DNA from: Lineus longissimus | Taxonomy: Eukaryota; Nemertea; Pilidiophora; Heteronemertea; Lineidae | DNA length: 64,000 bases | Reading direction: 5' to 3' | Assembly (NCBI RefSeq): GCF_910592395.1 | Contig: NC_088326.1 | Span: forward strand, 11,167,001-11,231,000 | Shown: positions 34,276 through 45,343 of the stretch, piece after piece | How positions within the stretch are numbered: position 1 is the first letter of the stretch | Layout of the letters: each line of letters starts with the position of its first letter | Translations under genes and position numbers: made by a program | Notes under the pieces: model-generated | What the model was told of the DNA's origin: nothing | The model's input: only the letters and a program-made list of their open reading frames with translations | Databases searched by the model: none

Positions 34276-35600
34276 GTCTGAATACCGTTTTCTCGCAGAT
34301 GCCATTTGATGTTTTTAGGATAGTAAGATGGGTTTAAAGTGAAAAGTTGGATGACAACCTATACTGTCATTGACATCAGACTACAAACCAAAAGGTTAAC
34401 TTCTTTTTAGATCACACAGACGACAGCGAAAGAGTTTCATTTCTAAGGTTACAGCATTGATTGTACAGCTTATCTGATTACAACTGTAAGGTTTCTGGAT
34501 AGATAGGGTTAACGTGTAAAGTCGGATGTTAACCAGGCATCGAGATCAGACAAACCTAAATCTTTAACTTTTTTAAATGAATAGATCACGTATATGGCAG
34601 AGCTCAAGAATAGTATGCAGGCATCTTTTTGTAATTCCCAGGGGTGTACGTTACAGGATCTCAGCGAGATCAATCAATAAGTTACAGCGATTATAAATCG
34701 TGGAAAAATTACGAATTCATTGAAACCTGGGACACTGCAGAGTATTCTTGAGTACGTTTTGAAGACAATTCTATTCAGTGCTAAAAGGTTGGATCCAGGT
34801 GTTAGTTTCACTCCATGGGGTAGTTTTCATTGGCCTAAAGCTACGACGCCGTTTATTCTTGATAACGTTTGAAGACAATTCTATTCAGTGCTAAAAGGTT
34901 GAATCTGGGTGTCAACTTCATCCCTCTATGGGGTGTAGACAATATGATCTCGTGTAGATCTAATAGCAGTATATTAGAGGAAGTATTCATTTGCCTATAC
35001 CTGCTGCTGTGCATTCTTACGAGCATGCTTGTACGAGGGATATATTTAGTGCTGAGTCTGACATGACCAAGGGCCCTTACTGTGAATACTACTCACTTGA
35101 AGATGGCCAAATTAGCCCCTCTCCTCTAGCCTATAGTCCCCCTTTATGTTAAAGCCAGCTCTGTGACAAAATTCACTTTGAACAACAGGCCAAAATTACA
35201 TACCGGAGTATTATCAGCTACAAATAGAAATACATACAACTTGAAGTTGTTAGCTGCAAGTGGACTTCATAATAGAATGTCTGATCAGGAAGACGGCACT
35301 GCTAAAGGCAGATCAGCAGACATAGGATGATGGATACTGCATCTAACATACTACTGATCTAGCTAATACCTCCTCCTACGTTAAATGATTATTCAGATTC
35401 TAATACCAATGGTTCAGATTACAAAGCTTGCCAGTCTGTGAATTGTAATTGTTTTTAGAAGAGCGTAGCAATTTGTCATAAGAGAAACCTTTTTTTGGGG
35501 GTGTTATGTTCGGAAGAATGTATTGTCTGCACATATGGACTGGTTAACCAACTAAGGCCAGCAACTGCTTGTAGGGAGGTTATTAGATGAATATTGGCGC

Positions 35601-35714
35601 GGTTGTTCAAAAACACCTAACGGTTATGTTAGTATCCTTAAGGAGTTAATCCCTTTGAACTTTTCACGTTAAGACTTAATGTGTCTGTGAAAGCTAACGT
35701 GTTTTTGAACAACC
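35601..35714. mobile_element. 114-bp MITE, GGTTGTTCAAAAACAC termini
   Basis: ggttgttcaaaaacacctaacg and ctaacgtgtttttgaacaacc are inverted copies. The innermost part is also partly palindromic. Confidence 0.85.
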
Positions 35715-36059
35715 CAGCCCTGGGATGACCACAGCAGACAAGCGTCTTTTGTTGCATGCAATAATAATTGCAGGACGAAACAAATATTCACACATTAGGG
35801 ATTTGAAGGGATTAACAAAACACACATTCACACAGCAGGGAAGGAATTGCTGGGACGAGTGACAAAGCAAACTTAATCAGAACACACTCATATCACATAC
35901 AGAACACAACTCAAAACTTCCAACTCATATCGGGGATTCTATTCTAACACTCACACATCAATACATCTCAATGGTTCTCGATTGATAACTCTTCACGAAT
36001 CATCTTAAACCAATCCGAGACTAGTCTGACTAGTTGGCAAGCGATGTCTAACAATTACT

Positions 36060-36480
36060 GGCTGCAACTTTAAGTAATGTTTGTTCATCATAGTGTCACT
36101 CCAAATGAACTGGCCAGCCAAATTTGGCTTACCAGAAAGTTTTCTTCTAAATTCGTATCTCTTATGCCAGGCACCTGGCAAGAAGGCAATAGTGAACAGA
36201 GCTCCTTTTGAGTATTCAATTTGGCAGTGACTTCAAGTAAAGTTTGTTTATTATAGCGTGTCACCCCAATGAACTGGTCAGCCAAATTTGCCCTATGAGA
36301 CCCTTTGCATCAAAACTTTTATCTCTAATGCCAGGTGTCTGGTGAGAAGGCAGTTTGTACCTTATGTTATAAATTAGCTGGGAGCTAACCGCCCGGCCAT
36401 GTAGCAAAGAGCTACGGGGCTTGAACCTACAAGCTTATGTTCTCAAGGCAGACGCTTTACCACTAGCCAATCCGGATAGT
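36060..36480 (-). mobile_element. tRNA-derived SINE with duplicated body
   Basis: On the minus strand ttggctagtggtaaagcgtc (A-box) and gtaggttcaagcccc (B-box) form the head at 36395-36470. The body to the left contains two similar 170-bp segments (36060-36205 and 36225-36355) sharing aatgaactggtcagccaaat and atctctaatgccagg. Confidence 0.7.
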
Positions 36481-36755
36481 GCAAGTCATCAACAACTGAT
36501 TTCTACGACTTGCCAGAGGTTTTTAAACCAATAAGTGTAAGTAATCACTGGCATGAAACCAATGAAATTCCAGCACTGCCCTTGGGTGACAGTAGAGAGG
36601 AAAGTTTCCCACATTCTTCAAATCTTCAAAACAGAACATGAAACAATCAAGAACAAAACACACTCAAAATAATAACACTATTTTGCCACACCCTGTAGAA
36701 CCATTGAGATGTTTCCCATCGCTATGACAACACACAATCTTCAAACCTCTTTCAC

Positions 36756-36898
36756 CTCCTTCGATTCGACTACCTCTTTTTCCTCGTCGTTTTCTTCCTC
36801 TCCTTCCTCCCCGGCAAATTTAATGGCGGGCGTCCGTTGCTCGGACCAACTGAGTCGGCTGTCCTGATCAGTTGCAACGCTACCTTTCAGTAGATTCT
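36756..36898 (-). CDS. scrib: scribble exon: acidic linker after the LRRs
   Basis: 143 bp, phase 1 to 0. The acceptor cttcatattccag is preferred over an upstream gctgcag because only it keeps the frame with the previous exon. It reads (E)NLLKGSVATDQDSRLSWSEQ, then RTPAIKFAGEEGEEENDEEK and EVVESKE. The acidic run is typical of the low-complexity LRR-PDZ linker. The donor is GAG|gtgaaa; an alternative GAG|gtttga nine bases further is also in frame, so the 3' border is uncertain by three codons. Confidence 0.82.
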
Positions 36899-37017
36899 CT
36901 GGAATATGAAGTTCAGATTGATTATACTTTGAACTGACACGCTGCAGCAAAAAGTTCCTTCGAGTTGAAACAACACAGAAGTAGGGAATATCAAATTCAA
37001 TGGCGAATGTTCCTCAG

Positions 37018-37186
37018 CCCAAGTGTTCAGATGGTCAATATGAACAAATTTTCTTCAAATATTTTCCCACCAAGATGTCAGTTCCAGAGAAAATGGCAGA
37101 AATGAGAATCGTCTGCTCAAGTCATACAGAAACAGGCTTTCAGTGTGGAGGTGAGCACCCTCTGGCTGGTCTTGTCATTTTTTGGG
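37018..37186 (-). pseudogene. broken tandem duplicate of the end of the LRR-cap exon
   Basis: The segment matches 37203-37390 over most of its length (for example cttcaaatattttccca, gcagaaa, gctttcagtgtgg). The right copy contains the 3' 80 bp of the scribble exon at 37314-37486 and the start of its intron. In the left copy the bases encoding CFLLPQQAF are deleted and the donor acgtac (gtacgt on the gene strand) reads acagaaac, so it cannot be spliced or translated. Confidence 0.8.
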
Positions 37187-37313
37187 GAAAAAAATGAAGA
37201 AATCTTGTTCAGATGTTTGAAATGAACACATTTTCTTCAAATATTTTCCCATCAAGATGTCAGGTCCGGAGAAAACGGCAGAAAAGCAAGTCGTCTACTC
37301 ATGTCACACGTAC

Positions 37314-37486
37314 CCATGCTTTCAGTGTGGAATGCCTGCTGAGGAAGAAGGAAGCACGTGAGCACTTTCTGTTCGGTCTTTTCATCGTAATCCGTTTGGA
37401 ATTTTAGCATCGGCTGCGCTTGGTTCTCTGATAACCAGATGGCCTTGAGGTTACAGCCGCTGATCGTGATGGGCAGGTACTCCAGT
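37314..37486 (-). CDS. scrib: scribble exon: last leucine-rich repeat and LRR cap
   Basis: 173 bp, phase 2 to 1, acceptor tctcttccag, donor CATGG|gtacgt. After the split R codon it reads LEYLPITISGCNLKAIWLSE, then NQAQPMLKFQTDYDEKTEQK and VLTCFLLPQQAFHTESM. The NQAQPMLKFQT and KVLTCFLLPQQ blocks are the family signature closing the LRR domain (the LAPSD region). The donor is chosen because a phase-1 end joins in frame to ENLLKGS of the next exon. Part of this exon has a broken tandem duplicate at 37018-37186. Confidence 0.93.
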
Positions 37487-37880
37487 CTGGAAGAGAAATG
37501 AGGATATTTAGCGGTTCAGAATTATCAGAATTAACAAATGTCTGCAGTGAATGTTTACAAATCTTTGACAAATGATGGGAACATCTCTTGCATTGTACAA
37601 GAGAGAGCGAATAGGTGAGGTCAATTTTTGTTGACCATGATGACTTGACCAACTAGTCAAGCAAGAATCTACCATCAACTTCCAATCAAGACTTGCATGA
37701 GGTCATGACTCATGAGTGATGTCACACCTGTCGTATGCAACAAACGATTCGTCACATGCTCATAAGTAAGTTTATTGCACCTGAAAACGAGACTTTTTGG
37801 AACAGAGAGTGCTGTTGTCAACCTTGAAGGGGCAAGATTGACGGCCAGCACCGCCTATGGGCCGCGTGGGGAACACTCAC
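37487..37880 (-). other. scribble intron, nothing seen
   Basis: About 394 bp without recognised content. Confidence 0.6.
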
Positions 37881-38080
37881 CGATTACCAGATACGTCGAG
37901 AACGTGAAGATCCTTCAATTCGCCAATGCTGACCGGAAGATGAACGACCTTATTGTCGCGTAACGACAAAACACCGAGTTTCGTGCACTGGCCGATTTCT
38001 TTGGGGATTTCACAAATACGATTCCGATCGACATTCAAGTTTGTTAAGTTGATGAGATTGCCGATTGTTACAGGAAGTTC
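37881..38080 (-). CDS. scrib: scribble exon: three leucine-rich repeats
   Basis: 200 bp, phase 0 to 2, acceptor catttctttcag, donor AATCG|gtgagt. It reads ELPVTIGNLINLTNLNVDRN, then RICEIPKEIGQCTKLGVLSL and RDNKVVHLPVSIGELKDLHV, ending LDVSGNR. LTNLNVDRN and VLSLRDN match human SCRIB LTNLNVDRNHL and VLSLRDNRL almost residue for residue. Confidence 0.97.
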
Positions 38081-38279
38081 CTGAAAGAAATGATTCATAC
38101 GATTTATCAGAAGGTCAAGCGAGACTTCAAGGCCTAATACATAAAATGCCAACCCCAAGTTAATGGGTTCCATGAACTTGGCCTAAGTAGACAAGTTTGT
38201 TACAATTCCATAATATAACCTTTCTTTAGGAGACAGGAATTTCGATTTTGCATTATGCCTGGGCTAACAGGTTCTTATC

Positions 38280-38370
38280 TACAGGGTGGCCCAGAATTAT
38301 CTTCCCTCACACAATGGATACACGATAGAATCCTATTGTGTGAGGGATGATTATTCTGGGTCACCCTGTA
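38280..38370. mobile_element. hairpin MITE, mariner-like termini
   Basis: Second copy of the element at 7388-7479, here bounded by TA on both sides. Almost the entire 91 bp is one inverted repeat. It lies 35 bp from the donor of the 46-bp LRR exon. Confidence 0.88.
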
Positions 38371-38404
38371 GATTCCAAAGTCGGGTTTCTCAGCTAGTAC
38401 TTAC

Positions 38405-38450
38405 CGATAAAAGATTTTCTGTTAAAATAAGTTCCGTTAGACTTGTGCAA
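38405..38450 (-). CDS. scrib: scribble exon: short leucine-rich repeat exon
   Basis: 46 bp, phase 2 to 0, acceptor attcttttccag, donor ATCG|gtaagt. It reads (Y)CTSLTELILTENLLS. SELILTENLL is one of the most conserved segments of Scribble LRRs, so the short exon is secure. It is separated from the next exon by only about 320 bp, and a hairpin MITE sits in that intron. Confidence 0.93.
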
Positions 38451-38689
38451 CTGGAAAAGAATACAAAATAGCTAGCTGAATGGTTGGACTAATTTAACAA
38501 ATACTGAGCTTAAGACCACACTCCACCTCTTGCACTGCTGCATAATGTGCAGAGAGGAATGCTGACCAAAGGTCACCATTCAACCACAAAGCTCCGGGAA
38601 ACAGGTGGAACTCTCTCGGACAGTCGCCAATTACCGTTTATTTGAATGCTCTCAAACAATACTTTCTTTGGATGCCATCATGAAAAGAT

Positions 38690-39030
38690 TGACTTCATAG
38701 CCTAATGGTTAACACTACTGGCTACCACGCAATAGGGCCCGGGTTCGATCCCGGGGAGAACCCAGGATTGTATTTCTGGATGAACCGGCGTGGCTTTCAA
38801 GGAACTAAAATTCCTGGCTCTTCACAACACGTACATAAACGTATGAAATACTCGAGGGTCTGTCGGATGAGACTAAAAGCTGTGGTCCCTTGTACCTGAG
38901 TGTCTATGCCAGGGCAAGTAAAAGATCCCACATAGGTGGACAGTAGCCTATAGTGGACTCCATACCTCCGGCAAAAATCCAATAGGGTTACGACGCCGGT
39001 AATGATGATGAATGATGATGATGATACACC
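38690..39030 (+). mobile_element. full-length tRNA-derived SINE
   Basis: Head tagcctaatggttaacac (A-box) and gggttcgatcccgg (B-box); body with gtctgtcggatgagac and aaagctgtggtcc; 3' end gatgatgatgaatgatgatg simple repeat. The order head, body, short tandem tail is that of a SINE. The body recurs at 27583-27790. Confidence 0.85.
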
Positions 39031-41044
39031 TTTGTCTTTTTGAAATCCTTTCAGAATTGCCCCAAACTCAACTGGTTAACATGGACAGATTCCCTTCTAA
39101 CGAACACCGGAGAGGCAAAACTATTTTTACACTCATCTACGCACTACTAAGAGATCTTTTGTCTTACTTCCGAGATGAGGAACGTCTAACCTTTGACGAG
39201 ACAAGACCAATTTCTCATTACCGCTAATGTACCAATCTGTGCTCAGAGCAGCATGCATAAAGGTCAAACAATGAGGGACACAAAACACATTTTTCATCTC
39301 TCTCCTGACATCAACCAGGCATCAGTTAGGATTAAGTAATACCATAAATAATGTCAAATGCCAAATTTTTGTGGGCAGTTTACCGTTGCTGCCTTTGCAA
39401 ATAACTTTGATTCGAGAAAAAATGAAAACCGCAAAAAAAAATTCGATTAGAAAAACTTGGGGTTGTTATTATAAGTGCTTCAATGATTGACAAAGGACCA
39501 GTGATTATAATTGCTTCATTGTGATTGTGTGACAAAAAGATATTGTCTGCGAGTAAAAGTGGAAATTGCTGGCTTTGATACTGATTGGCGGTCACTGCAA
39601 CCACTGGTTGTTGTCACAGGTGCCTGCAATGACCACCGCAAACCAACAATTTTGTCAGATGCGATCATGATCACTGGTCGCGGTGATTTCAATCACTCAT
39701 TTGCGGGGTGCTTAACTTTGGTTGCAAACCTACAAAACCACCGAATCTGAAAACAACCTGTTGCTGAACGTGTTCACACCAAAAGGGTCCATATTTCAAA
39801 CTCTCTGGGGACAAACGAACGAGTCTAACATTCCTATGGTCACACGCGAATGTAACAACGTGATTATCCAAATCACGACAGAGCCACATCAATCATAGAG
39901 TTTCAACAATAATGACAGTTCCAAATTGACAAAAGTTACAAATTCTCAGTAGCTCCCGCGGACTCATCAAGGGCTAATGCTTGCCAGCCACACTCTGTCA
40001 CATTCTCAATGGTTAGAGGGGATTTCACACAGTAAGTTTTTCAGCCCCCTTCAATTCAAACATTTTCTCGGGCGGTGAAAATGTACCTCATCATTTCCTG
40101 TTTAAAAGTCTGGCACAGATCAATTAGCTAAATTCGGCTTAGAGAATATGTGGATAGGGTTCAATTCAGAAACACGCATTTGACGTGATGATGCATCAAG
40201 TGCTTGGATACCGAGTGTGGTGCGGCAGGGCATTGTATTCCTGTAAGAAAGTCGCTTTTACTCAAATAGACGGCAAACTGCCAAGCTTTCATTGGCGTTT
40301 TATTTTGATTAGGTTGTTTACTATAAGTGTGATTTATCAACATCAACCCAAAGACTACACTCGAGGTACGCTAGACCCTTTTATTACGGAAGCCATTTTG
40401 CGCCAGAACTGTGGACTTTTCATAGCCAACAGTGTGACGTCACCGCCAATCAACTTGTCATTTTGTGTCACCGTCATTAGATGTCTGTGGAGCCGCTATC
40501 TCATTCTCCAACAACAAGCTGTATCAGAACTCGGTGATGGAGATTACAGAGTCAGGGGAATGTGTTTAAATGTCATAGTTGACTGTCATCGATGGTGGCT
40601 TTTAAAATCTTCTGCAGACAAGATATAAAGAACAGGTCAATGTTTCCTTCCATCTTGGAGGACAGCTGGTACTCAAGGGATGCATCGATAACCATAAACG
40701 TCACAGAGATTCCATCACGCCTGCTAATTTCAAAGTTAAAGAGTAATTTGCAGGTCAACTGCACTTTACTTCAATGTTGGCTCAGTTCTTGGACGTGTTG
40801 TTTTACAGGGAGTATACTGTACAACCTCCAAGGTGGCATGAGAGAGTTCTTGCGTACCACTACAGGAATTGGGTTTATTCAGGGCTAGAGATAACCACCG
40901 AAAAGTGTATTTTGCAGCATAAAACCTGGCCCAGGACCCTCACGTTTGAAACTGATAACTTAGAAATCTGTTACAGGACTTGGATTTTGTCAAGACTTTA
41001 GTTTGACTCCCAAGTTAGAAAGTCTCGCTAGAGCCCAGTTTATT

Positions 41045-41360
41045 GGCTTATTGACTCAATCTTCAGTCAAGGCAATAGTTTTTTTTACTCAATCTTCAGT
41101 CAAGGCAATTTTTTTTTGGACTCAATCTTCAGTCAAGGCAATAGTTTTTTTTGACTCAATCTTCAGTCAAGGCAATAGTTTTTTTTGACTCAATCTTCAG
41201 TCAAGGCAATAGTTTTTTTTGACTCAATCTTCAGTCAAGGCAATAGTTTTTTTTGACTAAATCTTTAGTCAAGGCAATAGTTTTTTTTGACTAAATCTTC
41301 AGTCAAGGCAATAGTTTTTTTGACTCAATCTTCAGTCAAGGCAATAGTTTTTTTTATTTC
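41045..41360 (+). repeat. 34-bp tandem repeat, about 9 copies
   Basis: Unit gactcaatcttcagtcaagg followed by caatagtttttttt. Copies differ by one or two bases and by length of the T run. Confidence 0.95.
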
Positions 41361-41374
41361 TCCCTACCCCTCAA

Positions 41375-41430
41375 AGAACCAGGGACCTCTTCACCGCTGG
41401 CCAAGTGTCTGAGACACCAGACCACAGCGA
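41375..41430 (-). mobile_element. tRNA-like SINE fragment
   Basis: Minus strand gctgtggtctggtgtctcag and gaggtccctggttctttg resemble a tRNA-Ser type head, as in the copy at 44050-44110. It abuts the 34-bp array. Confidence 0.5.
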
Positions 41431-42002
41431 AAGACGGGAGGCCACTGCTCACTTTCAGGAAGAATGCCAATAAGTCTACAGATGGGAAATATATCAATAA
41501 TACCGTTAATCTGATATATGTTCCCAAATCCTTTGAATATTTTGGTCTGGCTCGTCTACAAAGGACTCCGAGAGGGCTCAGGATGTCAGGGACATCAACA
41601 GACTAAAGGCAAATGTAATGTCAAGCTATGAGGATCAGTAAGGCTAGGCTTTTATCATTTCAGATAGAAATATTGTAAAGGGTAAGTAAGGATTTAGAAG
41701 AGTTTGAACTAATCAGTTCAGTGAATAGGCTTTAGAAGATTGTGAACTACAGTCATTGCTTGCAGATAGATTCTTTTAACTTTTTGGACCCAAACTTCCA
41801 GTGCCCTTTTGACAACGAAATTCCAACCTTGGGAGCGCCCCCTATTCCTGTGATCCTAGATACATCGCTATTTCACTATCAAACATGTTAAAGCATCACA
41901 TGCAGACAACCCTACCCGGAGACCTCGTCCAGAAAGGGTCAAATACCAAGCTATCTCGCACATGAAGTGCGAAGAATGATCGAAAAAGAAAATCACACTT
42001 AC

Positions 42003-42075
42003 TATCCGACTTCCGAGGTTAAAACGAGCAGTCTATTTTGGTCGAGCTTCAAGATGGACAGCTTCTTCAGGTTAC
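42003..42075 (-). CDS. scrib: scribble exon: leucine-rich repeat
   Basis: 73 bp, phase 1 to 2, acceptor ttgcctag, donor GGATA|gtaagtg. Completing the split G codon it reads GNLKKLSILKLDQNRLLVLT and SEVG, followed by a split tyrosine codon. ILKLDQNRL matches ILKVDQNRL of vertebrate SCRIB. In the genomic frame a stop (TAG) spans the exon/intron border, so the exon only makes sense when spliced. Confidence 0.93.
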
Positions 42076-42370
42076 CTAGGCAACGAGATCAAACAAGATT
42101 ACATAAGGTGCGAGGATTTATTGACAATTCGCGATGACGAAAACGATTTTTGATGCGTCGCGCTTCTGTCGATTAATCCTGCCAATCAAGCAGACAGGTA
42201 CGCCATCAGTGCATAGCTTACGGGCGCAGCGACACGAAGTATCAACACGACGGCAAAAAATGGCCGAGCGTAAATTGATCTGGAGGAACTAAATAAACGA
42301 CTAATGCATTTGTGTAAGAGTGGCACCAAAGGCATGCAACTCCTAACTCGTCACTAAAGACGATGGAGGT

Positions 42371-42445
42371 ACCGTAGAACCACCCTTATAAAGATGTCCT
42401 TAATAGAGAGGTGTCCTGATTAGAGAGGTTAGATTGAATTGAAAC
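42371..42445 (+). mobile_element. partial pogo/Tigger-like MITE
   Basis: Only the left part of the family is present (taccgtagaaccaccctt to ggttagattgaattgaaac); the right end is absent. It lies in the 836-bp intron between two LRR exons. Confidence 0.75.
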
Positions 42446-42894
42446 ATACATAACTTGTACAGATTCATTCAGATAAACACAGTAAATGGGAATTTCGTGT
42501 TTTTTTCGCACGACACCCAAAACTGGAAATCCTCTTTCGGTTGCCGCGGCGACAAGATCAAACAAGATAAGGCGGCCATAAAAACCAGATCGATGGTGAT
42601 TGGTTACGCCTGGTGGGGTAATGCCACCACTCACGATTCACGTCAGGAAGGATTTGGCGGCGACCATTTCATGTTGATATCGCAGAGCGTGCAGGGCTAT
42701 TTCTGACGCAAATTGAACACTACATTGGCAACCTGTCAAATACAGCCTCGACGGAGATTTTTTCTTTCATGGACAACCTTGCATCATAGATTGATTCCAC
42801 TTGAGCATTTTCCCGCTTTGGTTGCCATGGCGATGAAACTACACTAAGCACCAGCGGTTATTTGGTCATTCAAATGACCTGTTTACGCAGTTCA

Positions 42895-43095
<201 letters not shown>

Positions 43096-43125
43096 TTAAG
43101 ACTCCAAAACCCGCTTTTTAAATAC

Positions 43126-43303
43126 AGTAGAACCTCTCTATTAAGGACACCATCGGGACTGACAAGTGATGTCCTTAATAGAGGGGTGTCCTGATTAGAG
43201 AGGTCAAATTGAATGGAAAGTACCAATTTGGGACCAAAACTAGTGTCCTTAATAGAGAGGTTGTCCTTAATAGAGAGGTGTCCGCTAAGGGAGGTTCCAC
43301 TGA
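43126..43303 (+). mobile_element. pogo/Tigger-like MITE copy
   Basis: Close to the family consensus: tacagtagaacctctctatt at the left and gggaggttccactga at the right. Two internal copies of gtccttaatagagagg in direct order, the seed of the array at 47790. Confidence 0.9.
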
Positions 43304-43959
43304 TCATTGAAAATCTTTCTACTTTGTCAGGATTGGTCTGCTCGGCAAGCTGGAAAGCCTGATCCTCAGAAAGCTGGGGTACTGACCTACCAGGGTGCTT
43401 TTTCCACACACTAATGTTGAACAAACAAATGAAACTGCGCCCAAAACAGTCTGTGCAAATTACAGCTTCTTATTGAGAATTAATATAAGGAAACTACGCC
43501 CGAAAACGTACATTTCGCGACGAAAATCATCAGCGGAGGAGTGCCGCAAAATACATTAACAGAGATGCCAATCAGACGATGAATAAAGAGAGAGCGCTTG
43601 ATACTAATGGAACAAATACCTCGAGGGGATGCGGGGAAAGACGTTTGCCTTGAATCCCTCATCAAAGTTTTACGATGTCTTCATCAATTCTCAAACATTT
43701 CCGTTACTGTAAATCACTATTTTGCCTGCATTTTATTTTTTTGCAGGTTTTGCAAATAACGAAGATTCGCCAATTGAATTGAAAGTTATTGGATTTTTTT
43801 ATTTGAAAAACTGAAGGTAATTTTGTAATCCACCAAGTTTTTGATTCATAGTCTGATATCAACTACGATAGGTTATCATCCAACTTTCCACTTCAAGCCA
43901 GGTCTGTCCCGAAACCTTTCAGTAGACATTAGATGAGCTGCTAGACCAGTGCTTCAATC

Positions 43960-44112
43960 GGAGCATTTCTGACCGGTACCAATTTTACACCTCGGTGGAG
44001 AGAGGTTAGATAGACAAAGCGGCCTGCCTACAGTCTCATGCCGACAGTGGGGATCGTACCCTGGACCTCTTGATCGCTAGGCAAGTGTCCAAGCCACTCC
44101 ACCACAGCAACT
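43960..44112 (-). mobile_element. tRNA-derived SINE
   Basis: Minus strand gttgctgtggtggagtggct (A-box) and gaggtccagggtacgatcccc (B-box) at 44046-44112; body continues left with gcatgagactgtaggcagg. Confidence 0.7.
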
Positions 44113-44479
44113 TCCACATATTATACAGAACTTCTTGCAAGTCGCAAGATCAATTTTAAAGTTTGAACAACAGAGTAGGCCTAATGCTGTCATGAGCATA
44201 ATCGTCAGGCAGTGTTCCAGGCACTAATCTCATCCATCTCGGACAAATCATCACCTCCCACACTCCGCAGCTACGCACCGATCATGCCCTATCACGACTG
44301 GCTGAGCTGTTGCTGGCCCGGATTAGCCCGTCGACACTGTTCGACGGGATTAGAGTCGCCACTTCGTGAAATTGTCATTAGTGGGATGGCTGGCTTCATA
44401 AAGCCCGCCCCGGAGGAATTTAAACCTCCATTGGCATTTCTGGACGACTCCACCACAAGAACTTCTGTGGACGTCTATA

Positions 44480-44650
44480 AAGAACCTCTCTTAGCGGACA
44501 CCTCTGTATTAAGGACATCCTCTCTATCAATGACACTAGTTTTGGTCCTAAATTGTTTGTTTTCATTCAATTTCACCTTTCTAATCGGACACATCAGGAC
44601 AGCACATATCAGTCCTGAGGGTGTCCTTCATAGAGGTTCCACTGTATGCA
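44480..44650 (-). mobile_element. pogo/Tigger-like MITE copy
   Basis: Reverse orientation, from aagaacctctcttagcggac to catagaggttccactgta. It forms the second half of a 183-codon plus-strand frame at 44212-44763, which is therefore not a gene. Confidence 0.85.
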
Positions 44651-45180
44651 TACATTACTATATATATATTTTTTCATTGTTTTTTGAAGGAGCAGGGCAC
44701 ATTTTGGGTGTTAAAAGGGCAAAATGTTGCCCCTCAAGGCCGCATTATGTCCCACCCTTCTGATATGCCCAGGCTAGCGACTATTTTTAATGACATAATC
44801 AACACGTTCACGCCATTTTGAACTGCAGGAAGAAAGCGACAGGAGCTGCTGAACCGTATTCACTACAAACTCTCCCAAGTGGAAACTCATTCCTTTGCAA
44901 ATCGTAAAATTACCGTTTTTAGAAACGCTCTGAGAAGTAAGCTCGAAATGGAGACAATGTCATTATTCCTACGAACTGAACCCTTTAAATTTTTTTAGGA
45001 TCGTGCTTTTATATTTCAGGAGTTGGTTCAATTAGTTTTAAATCTCGTTTTTTTTTGCAGTTGCAGCTTAAACTCAAGAGATAGATCATTAAGATACAGG
45101 GTGCTTCACAGAACTTGGGCCACTGGTCGCTCGTTTTAACCCTCTTACTCCCGTACACACCTTCTGGCAAGTATGCTAAA

Positions 45181-45343
45181 CAGTAGAACCTCTCTATTAA
45201 GGACACCCTCGGGACTGACAAGTGCTGTCCTTAATAGACAGGTGTCCCGATTAGATAGGTCAAATTGAATGGAAACAACCACTTTGGGACCAAACCTAGT
45301 GTCCTTAATAGAGAGGTGTCCGTTATGAGAGGTTCCACTGTAT
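45181..45343 (+). mobile_element. pogo/Tigger-like MITE copy
   Basis: acagtagaacctctctatta at the left, gagaggttccactgta at the right, intact body of about 163 bp. Confidence 0.9.

Larger units (their letters stand above)
32906..36755 (-). other. longest linker-region intron of scribble, rich in repeats
   Basis: About 3.85 kb. At 33042-33105 and 33142-33208 a 65-bp phrase (aggcctgttaaatgaaacat onward) is duplicated with 101-bp spacing. At 34756 and 34868 the phrase gttttgaagacaattctatt begins a 112-bp tandem duplication. MITEs and a SINE are listed separately. No exon seen. Confidence 0.6.
38451..42002 (-). other. large LRR-region intron of scribble with repeats
   Basis: About 3.55 kb. Holds a SINE, a 34-bp tandem array and a SINE fragment, listed separately. 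38553-38632 is related to 53423-53510 (cacaaagctccgggaa and ggtggaactctctcggacag). A 147-codon plus-strand frame at 40185-40628 has no support as a gene. Confidence 0.55.

Noticed and set aside
40185-40628. 147-codon plus-strand frame in a scribble intron
   Set aside because: No domain, no splice sites, composition not protein-like.
44212-44763. 183-codon plus-strand frame
   Set aside because: Its second half is a reverse-oriented MITE and it lies in an intron of scribble without splice support.
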